Positions 49,745 through 60,507 of a DNA stretch of 64,000 nt are shown here, in pieces. Under the pieces are notes generated by a model. It searched no databases. It saw only the letters and a list, made by a program, of their open reading frames with translations, and had not been told where the DNA came from. How positions within the stretch are numbered: the stretch's first letter is position 1; the number at the start of each line of letters is the position of its first letter. Made by a program: the position numbers and the translations under genes. This DNA is from Lithodes maja (Eukaryota > Arthropoda > Malacostraca > Decapoda > Lithodidae). Where the stretch lies: assembly GCA_037953745.1 (NCBI GenBank), contig JBAKBP010000700.1, positions 70,001-134,000 of the forward strand, in the 5' to 3' direction.

Positions 49745-52700
49745 GCTGGAACACATAGGTCGAAGGATTGTAAGGTGACTGTGAGAAAGTGCATAAATTG
49801 TATGAGATACGGGAAACAAGACGTGTATCATTCATCATCAGATACCCGGTGCCCGGTCATTTTGAGTGAGATAGTCAAGGTGAGAGACCTAACTGATCAT
49901 GGAATCTAGTGCTTTAATAAAGATAAAGGGGGGACTGATAAACATTCAATCAGTGGGAAATAAAACCTTTGAAATTCGAGACTTAATTAATGAGGCAAAA
50001 TATGATGTACTAGCGGTAACTGAAACATGGCTGAGTGAATACGATACTGCTAAAATACTTGAAATGACTCCTTTAACGCATACCTTCTTGCACAATCCAT
50101 GAAGAGGGAAGGGAGGTGGTGGTGTGGGAATGTTTCTTACAAACACGTTTAAGAAGACGAAAATATGTAAATCTGCAAGGTTCGGTAGTTTTGAACATAT
50201 ACAGGTGGGCTGTGAGATTGGAGGCTGGAAATGTACTTTTATTGTCGTTTATAGACCTCCAAATTTAAGTGCCAGTACATTTATTGATGATTTTAGATTA
50301 TATTTGGAAACAATTGATATGGTTAGTACGAATACATTCGTCTTTGGTGACTTTAATCTGTGGGTGGATGTTCCAAATGATTACTATGCTACTATCTTTA
50401 TAGAATTGATGGAGTCTTTCCACTTGATAAATAAAGTGCATACTGCAACTTCAAGAGGTGGTCATGCATTAGACTTGGTTTTTATGAATAGAGAAAGCGA
50501 TATGATAAATGAGCTGTATGTTGAAGATGAGTGTTGTATTTCGCCGGTCCATAAACTAGTTACTTTTAACATGCCGTTTGTAAGTAAACCTAGACAATCT
50601 AAGACAATAAAGTGTAGGTCAAAAAGAAAATTTGAGCCACAACTACTAATATCGACTGTTGCGAATGAAATACTAATTAAGAAAAGAGAACACTGTGCTC
50701 ACGGTGAATTAATAGATGACTGTACGTCATGTTTCACTAATCTGTATAACAGCATTGCTCGAGAAAAATACGAAGATGTGCCCCATTATTGAAAAGAAAA
50801 TAGTAATAGTTGATAGTGCGCCGTGGTTTAATGCTGATATTCAAAGAGCAAAAAAGGCCAAGAAGAAATATGAGAGGCTATGGAGACGTCTACGAACCGA
50901 AGAGGCAAGAGATAACTATAAAAGAGCTCGGAATATAGAAAACAGGCTCATTGTGCTTAGAAAACGTGAATACTATATGAATAAAGCAAAAGAAGCTGGA
51001 TCTGATATGAATAAGCTGTATGTGGTACTTGACAACTTGACGGGAAACAAGAAGAAAAATAAGTTACCAGAAGGGATTCCGGATATGACATATGGCGAAT
51101 GATTTTTCTGACTTTTTTTGTGATATATTAATGCCATTGTTGGAAATTTTGGAGTAGTCGAGACTCAAGACGTTGTTGTAGCTGAGCCTACTGTGACTAA
51201 GTTAACAGAATTTACTATGACGGATCTGAATACAGTTAAATCCATAGTTACGAAAGCAAAACTTACCCATTGTAGTAATGATCCTATACCGATACGTGAA
51301 ATAGTGCACAGTAACAATTTTAACAGTTTTCTGGACATATATGTTGACATAATAAACTGTAGCATTGCAAATAATGTATTTCCATCGTCTGAAAAGAATG
51401 CGATTGTGAAGCCTATTATTAAAGGGAGCCTTGATTCTCAATGCTTGAGCTCTTTTAGGCCTGTTTCCAATTTAACATTTCTATCAAAAATTACTGAAAA
51501 TGTAATTCTGGGTCAGTTATGGGATCACTTGAGTTTAGTGAAGGCTCTCCCAGACAACCAGTCCGCATATAGAAGACTTTACTCTACGGAAACCACGATG
51601 TGCTCTGTGATTAATGATTTACTCGTGCAAATGGACAACGCGAAGTGTGGAATCTTAATTTTTTTGGACTTGAGTGCTGCGTTCGATAGTGGTGCATAGC
51701 TTACTAATAGAAGACTGTAAAGCTATTGGTATTGATGGTAATGCGCTGGAATACCTTCAAAGTTACCTTACTAACAGAACTTATTGTGTGCAAATAAGTA
51801 ATAAATTCTCAGAGATGAAGCATCTAGAGAGAGGCGTCCCTCAAGGGAGTGTTCTTGGACCAATTCTATTCTGTATATATACAATTGCACTATCTAGCAT
51901 ATTAATGAAACATGGAGTGAAATTCAAACTGTTTGCGGATGACACCCAATTCTATCTGGCACTAAGTGACGTGGTGAATGTTGAGGAGAAGATTAGTGGT
52001 TTACTAAAAGACATTGGGAAGTGGATGGAGTCAAAGCAACTGAAATTAAATGAAAATAAAACTGAATGCCTATTAGTAGGCAGACGGGTGAACCTTGAGA
52101 GACTGGGCGTGCAAAGCCTCAATATCAATGATAGTGTGATGACTGTGAGTAGTGTGGTGAAGGATTTGGGAGTTTTGGTTGATAGTGAACTGTCATTTAA
52201 AAACCAGATTAATCAAACAGTGCGAATCTCTGCCTATCATCTGAGGAATATTGCTTTTGTGAGAAAATATCTGGATATTAATACAACCAAAATGTTGATC
52301 CACAATCATGTAATTAGTAAATTAGACTATTGTAATTCTCTATATTATCGACTACCAAATTACTTGCTACGAAAACTACAACTTATAATGAATAGAGCAG
52401 CAAGATTAATAAAGAGTTTACCATTCCGTGCGAGTATAACGCCGGCATTAATTGACCTGCATTGGCTGCCGGTGAAAGCGAGGATCATATTCAAACTGTG
52501 TGTTATAGTGTATCAAGCTTTGAACTTTGGAAAGCCGGAATATGTGCGAGACTTATTGGAAGACTTCAATGTTGGCACTGATATGATGCTGAGACATGGC
52601 AACGTGCTGCATCAATTGAATGAGCCACGGTGCAATCATGAATTTGGATTTAGGGCCTTCGAAAAGAGTGCACCGAGACTTTATAATAATCTACCAGTTA

Positions 52701-52899
52701 ATGTGAAAAGGTGTGCGAACTTAAAGGCCTTTAAAAAGTCACTAAAAACACATTTGTTCAGGGAGTGTTATGACTTAGAAGATGGCACTGTGAGACAAGA
52801 CTACAAGTGCTAGATGGTTTAAAGGGCAGCTGCGACGAGCGTCACATCTAGTGACGGAGCGCGGCTGAGAAACTCCACACCAAGTAACAAGTAAGTAAG
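49745..52899 (+). mobile_element. CR1/L2-group LINE (B), second part with ORF2
   Basis: Continuation of the LINE after the Gypsy insertion: the end of ORF1, then ORF2, then a short 3' UTR ending AACAAGTAAGTAAGT. After it the older LINE A2 resumes. A 3' end in short tandem repeats fits CR1/L2-type elements. Confidence 0.82.
49899..52813 (+). pseudogene. LINE ORF2 with several breaks
   Basis: Endonuclease and reverse transcriptase spread over at least four frames. 49899-50102 has NIQSVGNKTFEIRDL and VTETWL, then a stop. 50124-50792 has VYRPPN, VFGDFN and HALDLVF; where SDHK is expected it reads SPVHK, so a catalytic Asp is gone. 51193-51699 has FRPVSNLTFLSK and FLDLSAAFD. 51674-52813 has GVPQGSVLGP, catalytic FADDTQ and the thumb to LKTHLFR. 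The copy is dead as an enzyme source. The RT resembles the L2/CR1 group. Confidence 0.85.
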
Positions 52900-53130
52900 T
52901 GAAACGTTACTCTCAAACTTTCTTTTACTCAACAGCTGAGCTCTGGAACTCTCTCCCAGAATCAGTCTTTCCCTCTTCCTATGACTTAAATTGCTTCAAA
53001 CTCTGTGTGTCCAGTCATTTTGGCTCGATCGTCCTTTGATTTTGGCCCTGTCACTCTTTCAACTATGGGGGAGGCACTCACTATAGGCAATTCTGCCTTT
53101 TGCCTCCCTCAATCACATAGAAAAAAAAAT
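52900..53130 (+). mobile_element. Jockey-like LINE copy A2, 3' end
   Basis: GTGAAACGTTACTCTCAAAC through the 3' UTR (CTATGGGGGAGGCACTCACT) to a short A tail near 53120. It continues copy A2 from 40344 and corresponds to 5816-6030 of copy A1 in reverse. Confidence 0.9.
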
Positions 53131-53139
53131 ATATATTGC

Positions 53140-53187
53140 CAATTTCCAAGTTAGTACAATTAAAAAACGTTGCCGGTACAGAAGGGG
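53140..53187. mobile_element. End fragment of MITE family 2
   Basis: GCCGGTACAGAAGGGGTTAA matches the right end of the copies at 30544 and 37767. Confidence 0.6.
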
Positions 53188-53633
53188 TTAACCCGTACAG
53201 CCCCAGCGACGCGTCTGACGCGTCGGCGATGTATGTAACGCACAGCCCCAGAGACGCGTCTGACGCATCACCCTAATTGCGCCGACCGTAACCTCAGGTG
53301 TAGCCACTCAAGAGGGCTCAGATTTGTATGGGAAGTGTGTACGTATCCCACGCAACCGCGCCGATGGTTGAAAACTCTCAAAGTCCACGTGCGTGCGCGT
53401 GAGCGTGCAATAACCTGTTTTTTTGGGGTAATTGCCTTCAATTTTGTACTCTTGTAAAATACGTTTTCGGGGGCTCTGTAGGACCATTCTTTAAGCTTTT
53501 TGAGCGTTTTTTCATGGTTTTTCCTTCATTCCTAACCCATTCGCTATTGTTTCTGGAATAAAACCATTTTTTGAAAACCGACCGGGTTCTGGTGAACAAA
53601 CATTACAAAACTAGCCGGGGCTCCACGGGTTAA
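53188..53633. mobile_element. TTAA-flanked element with CCCGT ends
   Basis: TTAACCCGTACAGCCCC at the left and GGGGCTCCACGGGTTAA at the right are inverse. TTAA is at 53188-53191 and 53630-53633. Near the left end GCGACGCGTCTGACGCGTC is tandemly repeated. Non-coding, about 446 bp; piggyBac-like by its target site. Confidence 0.72.
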
Positions 53634-53655
53634 CAGGATTCTGCCACTATCGTAC

Positions 53656-53832
53656 CTGGATAGCGATGACTGATAGTATTGATAGTAGGGGTAGGGGGGA
53701 TAGGAGGCGGCTAGGAGGGTGTGTGGGCGTGAGGCGGCTCGGGGGACCAGTACCGCCCATCACCAACGCCGGGATGGTTATCAGCACCAGGTGCATCATT
53801 ACGTACTGGTGGTCCGTAGGTTCACTGTGGAT
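53656..53832 (-). CDS. ATPase exon a (TGP ... LLSP membrane region)
   Basis: The most 5' exon recognised: 177 nt, phase 0 at both ends, acceptor CTCCTCCTACAG and donor GTACGA. It encodes IHSEPTDHQYVMMHLVLITI, a helix ending in GGTGPPSRL, then PPSRLLSPLPLLSILSVIAI. The TGP-x-x-x-L...RPP-x-x-LLSP arrangement is the conserved loop and helix start of P5B-ATPases. Upstream exons with the phosphorylation (DKTG) and nucleotide-binding domains are not in the window. Confidence 0.87.
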
Positions 53833-53959
53833 CTGTAGGAGGAGTACACCATAATAATAATATTAGGAAGAAGAATAGTAATAATAATAATAACAATGAT
53901 TACAAAAATAAAAAATAAATAATATAAATAATACCTGTAAAAATAATAATAATAAAAAT

Positions 53960-54445
53960 AAAGTAGACGTGCCATTTTGCCCAATATCAAAACGGCATAC
54001 CCAACTCTGCGATGGGTTACCATCATCACTAGTAATACTATCACCACGATCAATCATACCATCACCATTAATCAGCATTACTACTATTATAATCATCACT
54101 ACTACTCTCAATATCATCATTACTACTCTCATCATCACTACCACTGTCATCATCACTACAACTTTCACCATCATCACGACTACTTACCATCATCACTAAT
54201 ACTGTCACCATCGTCACTACCATCATCACTACTGTCACCATTATCACTACAACTATCGTCATTACTTGACACCATCATCACTACTACTAGTACTGTCACC
54301 ATCATATCTATTACCGTCATCATCATCACTACTGTCATCATCATTACTACACTACAACCATCATCACTACTATTATCACGATCATCACTACTATCACCAT
54401 CATCCCCACTATTACTACCATCACTTCTAATGTCAACTAAACTAA
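53960..54445. repeat. ATC/ACT-rich simple repeat block, copy 1
   Basis: Starts GTAGACGTGCCATTTTGCCC and GCATACCCAACTCTG, then long interrupted ATCATCACTACT repeats, ending TCTAATGTCAACTAAACTAAC. The His/Tyr/Ser-rich frames are translated repeat. It has a second copy at 54776-55072 plus 62919-63090. Confidence 0.85.
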
Positions 54446-54775
54446 CTTAAATAACTTGACCTAACAAATGCGGGGTGAGTTGTTTTCGCCCCCAGAACGA
54501 TGGCGTTCTGTGTGTACATACAGAACGCCATCATTGCTGGGGGGGGTGACCAAAACCATATTTTAGACCTAAAATCGTAACTATTGCACAAATTCAAAAA
54601 ATCTTTTCTGACGCCGTCGCATTCACGCACCGAATGTTCGTGTGAAGTTTGGTGAAAATCCGTCGAACGATCTAGGAGTATTCGGACAGACAGACAGACA
54701 GAAAGTTTGGCTGCATTGTACCGCTATACGGGGAGGAGGGTGGTGATACCAAACTCTGATTACGCAGAGTTGATA
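54446..54775. repeat. Dispersed element with perfect hairpin
   Basis: Lies between the two ATC-block copies. GATGGCGTTCTGT (near 54502) pairs with ACAGAACGCCATC (near 54520), extended outward by CCCCCAG/CTGGGGG, a stem of about 25 bp. It then runs into CAGACAGACAGACAGA and a unique tail ending CAAACTCTGATTACGCAGAG. Probably an insertion, but its ends are unclear. Confidence 0.55.
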
Positions 54776-55072
54776 AAGTAGACGTGCCATTTTGCCCAAA
54801 ATCAAAACGGCATAACCAACTCTGGGATGGGTCACCATCATCACTACTAGTCACTATCACCAATACTATCATCAGCACTACTACTATTATAGTCATCACT
54901 ACTACTCTTACCATCATCACTACTACTGTCATTACAACTTCCACAATAATCACTACTACTCACCATCATCACTAATACTGTCACAATCATCACTACCATC
55001 ATCACTACTGTCATTATTATCACTACAACTATCATCATTACTTGTCACCATCATCACTATTATGACCATCAT
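54776..55072. repeat. ATC/ACT-rich block, copy 2, left part
   Basis: Repeats copy 1 from GTAGACGTGCCATTTTGCCC onward with scattered changes; it is cut at ATCAT (55068-55072) by the BEL element and continues at 62919. Confidence 0.82.
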
Positions 55073-55879
55073 TGTGGTAAACTATCAATGGAAGTTAAAT
55101 ATTACTAAGCTATAATGAATCAAATAAAATCAATCTAAATGAAAACTACTCTACTGTACTGTATATCTAAATTGAATTCAATCTGAAACAAGCTAATTTA
55201 TATCCAAAGGTCTCACATAACAAATGTATATATAGGGTAAGGTTATAAGGGTTAATATTAGCCAGGAATTAACTCACCAATAGTTCCACGTGGCAATGAG
55301 GCAAGGGAGAACGTTTTATCCAATATGGCGGTGGACAATGGGGAACGAGACTTCGGTCCCAAGACTCGAGTCAAGTTAAAGAAAGAATAAATGATTACAT
55401 GGGAATGGACATGATTATTATAATGTATGCTTATCTATCAGTCAGTCATGATGTCGATGAGAGCGTCGTGATGGTGTAGCTGTGTGTATTGCTGTATGTG
55501 TATTGTGATTAGAGGCACAAAAGCACGATCAACTGAGGGCGGAAAATTAGATGTTAACTTGTTGGTGTTCGTGAAGGCTCTGGCGTACCTCAAAAGCACA
55601 CCTTGCTGCCTTGGCAAACCGCCAGGAGCCCAATTTATCGTACCGCATTTAGGTTGCTCTATACGATAAATTATATTAATATATACGATAAATTCATGTA
55701 TACTACATAAGACCATGGCAATATTGCTTAATAGCATATTAGGCCTTTTATAACTTAACTTATTTACAATCTTATAATATACGATCTACTCGTCCTACGT
55801 CGTGCTGTAGGAGAGATCGTGACGTCACAGAGACATACGAGATCACAAAAGAGTCATATTCTATCGTATTTATACGATA
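55073..55879 (-). repeat. BEL 3' LTR
   Basis: 807 bp; on the plus strand it starts TGTGGTAAACTATC and ends TTTATACGATA. Confidence 0.93.
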
Positions 55880-55902
55880 CACTCCCCCCCACAAAAAAGA
55901 CC
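55880..55902 (-). promoter_or_regulatory. BEL polypurine tract
   Basis: The minus strand reads TTTTTTGTGGGGGGGGAGTG directly before the 3' LTR. Confidence 0.75.
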
Positions 55903-55919
55903 TGAACCCCACCTTAAAC

Positions 55920-58590
55920 CTAAAGTTGCCCAGAGGCTATCTTCTGACGCCACAAGTCAACGGCGCCAGCAGCAGCGCGTCTGGGACGCGTCCCGGTCCG
56001 AGAATGATCACCATCAGTAAGAGGTGAGTCGTTCCTTTGAGAATCCTCGGACCCAGCAATAACAGGTGGAGCGTCAGATTGCAATGCGGAATAGAGCTCC
56101 AAAGCGTACAAACGTGCGATAGGACGAACAGTAGTTCCAGTGGCTGTCTTCAATAGCGCCACCCGCTCTACAGAGTCTGCCCCCTTGTATACCTCCAATA
56201 CGCGGCCTAATTTCCAGTATAAACGAGGACTATCTTCTTTAATTAAAACAACTTCGCCAACTGTAGGTGCCGTTGGTCTACCAGAGGGAGTAACACTCCT
56301 TTCCCTCAATGCTAGCAGATATTCACTAATCCACCGTTTCCTAAAATCCTCGATTATCCTGGATATATACTGGTATCTCTTAGACACCGCTACCTCAGAG
56401 TACAACGAGGGATCCTCTAACTCTACTATGGACTGAAAATCAGATGGAAACTCAGTCAATGGTTTCCCATATAGCAAGTGAGCTGGCGTTAATGGTAGTG
56501 GTTCTTGCAGGTCGGTGTACGCATATGTAAGCGGGCGATCATTCACGACTGCCTCTATCTCTGTGAGGACTGTCGTCAACTCACTTTTCTTTAATAGAGC
56601 ACGTCCTACAACCGCTCTTAGTCCTGACTTTACTATGCCGACACATCGTTCCCACATTCCACCAAACCAAGGTGCCTTAACTGGAATGAACCTCCATTCG
56701 CACTTCTTCTCTCCCAAAAAAGTGATGACAGTAGGATCACTACTCATATCCTTTAGATATTTTGATGCTTGGACATAAGTGGGAGCATTGTCGCTAAGAA
56801 TGAGTTGAGGGAATGAACGACTGGCACAAAACCGTCTAAACGCCAGCATAAATTCTTCGCTAGACATATTATCACATAGTTCTAGGTGTACCGCTTGAGA
56901 CGTCGCACAGGTAAACAATAATATATAAACCTTCTCATGCTCCCTCGTCTTCAATGCCCCTGTGTAATCTAATCCTACCGCTTGGAAAGGTTCTACGTGC
57001 TTTACACGGCATTCAGGTAGAGGTGGAGCTGGTCCAGTTGCATATGGTTTACTCTTTAGTCTCTGGCATATTACACACTTTCTAACTACGCGTCGAGCTA
57101 CTTGTCGAACTCTGGGTATCCACCATGTGAGACGTAAATTTGATATAATATGACATACCCTGTAGTGTTTTACTTCCCTATGTGCACGTATGATCAATAG
57201 ATCAGTAACGTGATGTCTTGTTGGCATAAGTATAGGTCGGTTTGTGCCGTCTGGTACACCCGACCACTTCAGGCGACCCTCACACCTGATGAGGCCATTG
57301 TCTAGGTGCAACCTTAGTTGACGCACTATATTAGGCATTAATGTCTTATTCGAGCTTTTCAAGGATTCTAATTCATTGGAAAAGGTTTCTATTTGAACCC
57401 ATTTGATCAAAGTTACTTCAGCTGCTTTAAATTCACGAGCATCAATGTTGTGACCCCTGTTGCAGAGTTGGCCCGTTACTTTAAGCTTGAGATTGGATAC
57501 ATATCGCAACACCCAAGCTACAACTCTGACTAGTTTATTATAGTCACCGAATCTTGCCCACTTCATGATAGGACCCGGTGGCTCATTTGGTTGGGCTGTA
57601 ACTGCCACTGTTTCCAGTGGCAGAAGTCCCTCACCAACAGCATGCCATATCGTCCATTCACTTTCATGGAGCAGCCACTTTGGACCATGCCACCACAATT
57701 CGGACTTCATTAACTGGCTAGCCGTTATACCCCTAGTTATGAGATCACTAGGGTTTTCCTTTGTATTTACATAATGATAAGCAACGTCTGGCAAAAGGGC
57801 TCTAATCTCATCTACCCTATTCCGCACATAAACTGGCAGAGACTTCTTGCTATGTATCCAGTTGAGTGCGACCTGACTATCGCACCATACGTGAACGATT
57901 TCAATGTTTAACTCGCTCTCGTATGCTGCGCGTACATGTTGCACCAGACGTGCTAAGAGCAGCATGGCAGTCAATTCCATTTTAGGGATAGTTACCTTTT
58001 TAACCGGGGCTACCTTGGCCCGGGCTGTAACTAAATGTGCCCCAAATGAAGTAATGACATATATGGCTACCCCGTATGCCGTGGCGCTAGCATCGCAAAA
58101 CGTGTGTAACGTAATGTCACCGAACGCCGCCACTTTACGAGGTATAGGTTTAGTACATAGGATGGCATATTCATTCAACAACAATGTCCCTTGGTCATTC
58201 AGATCCTCGGGCAAACTGTCATCCCATCCTATCTTACGTCTCCAAACTTCCTGCATTAGAATCCTAGCTCTTATGGTAACAGGTAATGCTAGACCCAAAG
58301 GATAAAAAAATTGCGCAACTTTGCTCAACAGACTTCTTTTTGTGTGCGCTCCTGTCTGCTGAGCAAAAGACCTTGTTTGAAAAGTTAGTAAGTCATGTTT
58401 AGGTTGCCAGATCATCCCCAAATTTCTGGACTTTTCCTGGTTAAGAGATGCCGTACCATCCACTTGTATTAAACTCTGAAGATCTTCACTATTAGTAACC
58501 CACTCGCGGAGAAATAGATGTGCATCCGCAAACAATCTGCGTGCTTGCCAGTATGCATACAACAAATCATCTTGACTATCGCTAGTACCC
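55920..58590 (-). pseudogene. BEL Pol, C-terminal part: RT end, RNase H, integrase
   Basis: An 881-codon frame starting just after the SINE (TSDSQDDLLYAYW). RT thumb; RNase H with TFCDASATAYGVAI and later DSQVALNWI; integrase with a His/Cys region ending CVICQRLKSKPY. The DDE acids lie in VGLDYTGAL, ILSDNAPTYVQA and WFGGMWERCV with a downstream Glu (TEIEAVVNDRP). A C-terminal GEVVLIKED domain and Arg-rich tail end the protein. No stop interrupts this part; it is separated from its N-terminus by the SINE. Confidence 0.9.
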
Positions 58591-58593
58591 TTA

Positions 58594-59070
58594 GGGGAGG
58601 TGTGGTGGAGTGGTCATGCCACTGGATTGGTAATCCAATGGACCCGGGTTCAAATCCCGATATGTCAATGGGAAGATATTATTGGGATTGAATTTGTGCT
58701 GTACCTAGTATCAGTGCATTACCACAAAGCCCACCGAAATGCCAAAAAAATACCCTCATTGTTCCCTGATTAAATAACACTGTATGAATATTCCCATATT
58801 CAAAATATGTTACAGGGGGACAATGCCTAGTGAGTTCACTGCTCAATAGGTGGCGTTCTGAGAGTGAGGGTCTGAGTCTGGAGGGTGAGACGGTGAAGCA
58901 CTTGAGCGAAGCAACCGGCCGCTTCAGAGATGGAGCTGCTTAGAGCCATGATGGATGCTTCACATGTCTCACTCCCCAGACTGGAACAAGACCTCACGGG
59001 CTTCACCGTGTTGAGCGGTGAAATGTACAGGCTCTCAGCCTATGCCCGAGAGGGAGTAGTTGGAATATAG

Positions 59071-59100
<30 letters not shown>
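58594..59100 (+). mobile_element. tRNA-derived SINE inside BEL pol
   Basis: Same family as the satellite SINEs, opposite orientation: tRNA-like head GGGGAGGTGTGGTGGAGTGG, box B GGTTCAAATCC, A tail of about 30 at 59070-59100. ACCCT on both sides (58587-58591 and 59101-59105) is the likely target duplication. It is more diverged from the satellite pair than they are from each other. Confidence 0.9.
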
Positions 59101-59103
<3 letters not shown>

Positions 59104-60507
59104 CTGCAAATTGTCAATGTATAATCCGCGAGATAGTTTACTTGTGTCCTCATGAGTGTCAGCTAGATGTTTTCTGATTGTGGCATTTAACAAAAACTGC
59201 GAGCAAGTGGCCCCAAAGAGTACAACCCGAAAACGGTATATTATGATGGGACTTTCAGAGTCGCTAATGTCGCCGAACCAAAGAAAGCGGGTAACATCTC
59301 TATCTTCCTCCTTTAGCTTGACCATCAAGAATGCCTTCTCGATGTCACTGATATAGGCATACTTCCCCAGCCTAAACCGCAATAGATGTTGGGACAGGTC
59401 CGACACCATGGACGGACCTGTCAACAGGCAGTCATTTAGACTGGGTTGTTGTCCTTGGTGGGCAGAACAGTCATACACCACCCGTATTGGTGTGGTGATG
59501 CTGTCTTTCTTTACCCCATGATGGGCCAGATAGTGAACCCTACCCTTCTTACACGGTTCCCTGACATCGACTCTCTCTATAAAGCCCCTATCCTCATAAC
59601 TCCGAAATACATCGTCATACGCCTGGCGCGTGCTCGGTTCGTTAGACAATTTCCGCTGCAATGCGCGCAAGCGACCTAATGCCAAACCATAGTTGGTAGG
59701 CAGGCTTATCTCACTGTTCTTCCAGGGTAAACTAACTTTATATTGCTTGTCTGAGGCACAGTAGCACACAGACTCGTCAAACCTTTGTAGCGCAACTTCC
59801 GAGTCATAATCAGTCTCCATAGGATTAATGCCTATGTGATCCAATCTCCACAGTCGTTCCAGGTCGAACTCGGCAGCCATCTTAGGGTCACTAGGTTGGG
59901 AATCCTCCCTTCCCAACTCCTCTGCCGCTGTTACATTGACTCTATATATCGAGACCGTGTCGACCAGGACCTTTGACTGTGTAGTATGCACCTTTCCGCT
60001 CATGCAGTATCCAAATTTAGTGGGGATTAAAATTACACCACACATCTTTTTAAATCCAGGGTATACTACTTCATAATAATGATCCACACCAAGTAGAACA
60101 TGCACCTCACTCTGATTTCCCATGGGATCTGACAAGTTAACCCCTTTGCTACGTAATGCGTGTTCCACCTTCTTCACACCCACAGATACATATTCTGGTA
60201 GGGTGTCTACTACGATACAAGTCATAAAGTACCGTTTTTTACGATAGAAATATGAAATCTCCGCTATCTCGTAGTCTTGTTTATCAGTAACCCCTGTGAA
60301 GCCCTGTAATCGAAGAGTCTCAGCCCCTACGATTCGGTGCTTCAATCCCACTAGTACGGACCTCTTTATAAAGGAACGTTGAGATCCTTGATCTAGAAGT
60401 ACCCGACAAACTTTGTTAATGTCATTACCTTCCATGGGAATCTGTATTGTGGGCAATATAGTGGTGTCTTGCGTGCTACCTAGGTGCCACAGTTGTAGTA
60501 CCCTCAT
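59101..60507 (-). pseudogene. BEL Pol, N-terminal part: protease and RT start
   Basis: Starts at ATG 60507, overlapping the Gag stop (ATGA), so it is in the -1 frame relative to Gag. The aspartic protease motif reads LLDQGSQRSFI, with Gln in the place of the usual Ser/Thr. RT blocks include YYDCSAHQGQQPSLND-like sequence, YISDIEKAFLMVKL, FLWFGD, VLFGATCSQFLLNATI and the active-site region GLYIDNLQG at its end. The frame then runs into the A tail of the SINE, giving a poly-Phe tail that is not native. Confidence 0.88.

Larger units (their letters stand above)
19100..53832 (-). other. ATP13A: Host gene: P5B-type (ATP13A-like) ATPase, 3' part
   Basis: Gene-level entry for nine exons on the minus strand (53832 down to 19100). 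Consecutive exon phases agree: 0/0, 0/2, 2/1, 1/0, 0/2, 2/0, 0/0, 0/1, 1/0. The first four exons encode the last transmembrane region of a P5B-ATPase, with family landmarks TGP...RPP-like, QPW, YENT, a SHGAPFR motif and a final hydrophobic segment. P5B-ATPases are polyamine/cation pumps of endosomes and lysosomes with ten or so membrane helices; the catalytic domains would be encoded upstream, beyond the window. The remaining exons encode a hydrophilic tail of about 300 residues, unusually long for the family. An Academ-like transposon disrupts the last exon found. The tail exons are supported by splice signals and phase, not by homology I can recall. Confidence 0.75.

Noticed and set aside
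53863..55038. His/Tyr/Thr-rich and Val/Met-rich or Ser/Asp-rich frames on both strands
   Set aside because: Translated ATC/ACT simple repeats; both strands stay open because the repeat lacks stops.
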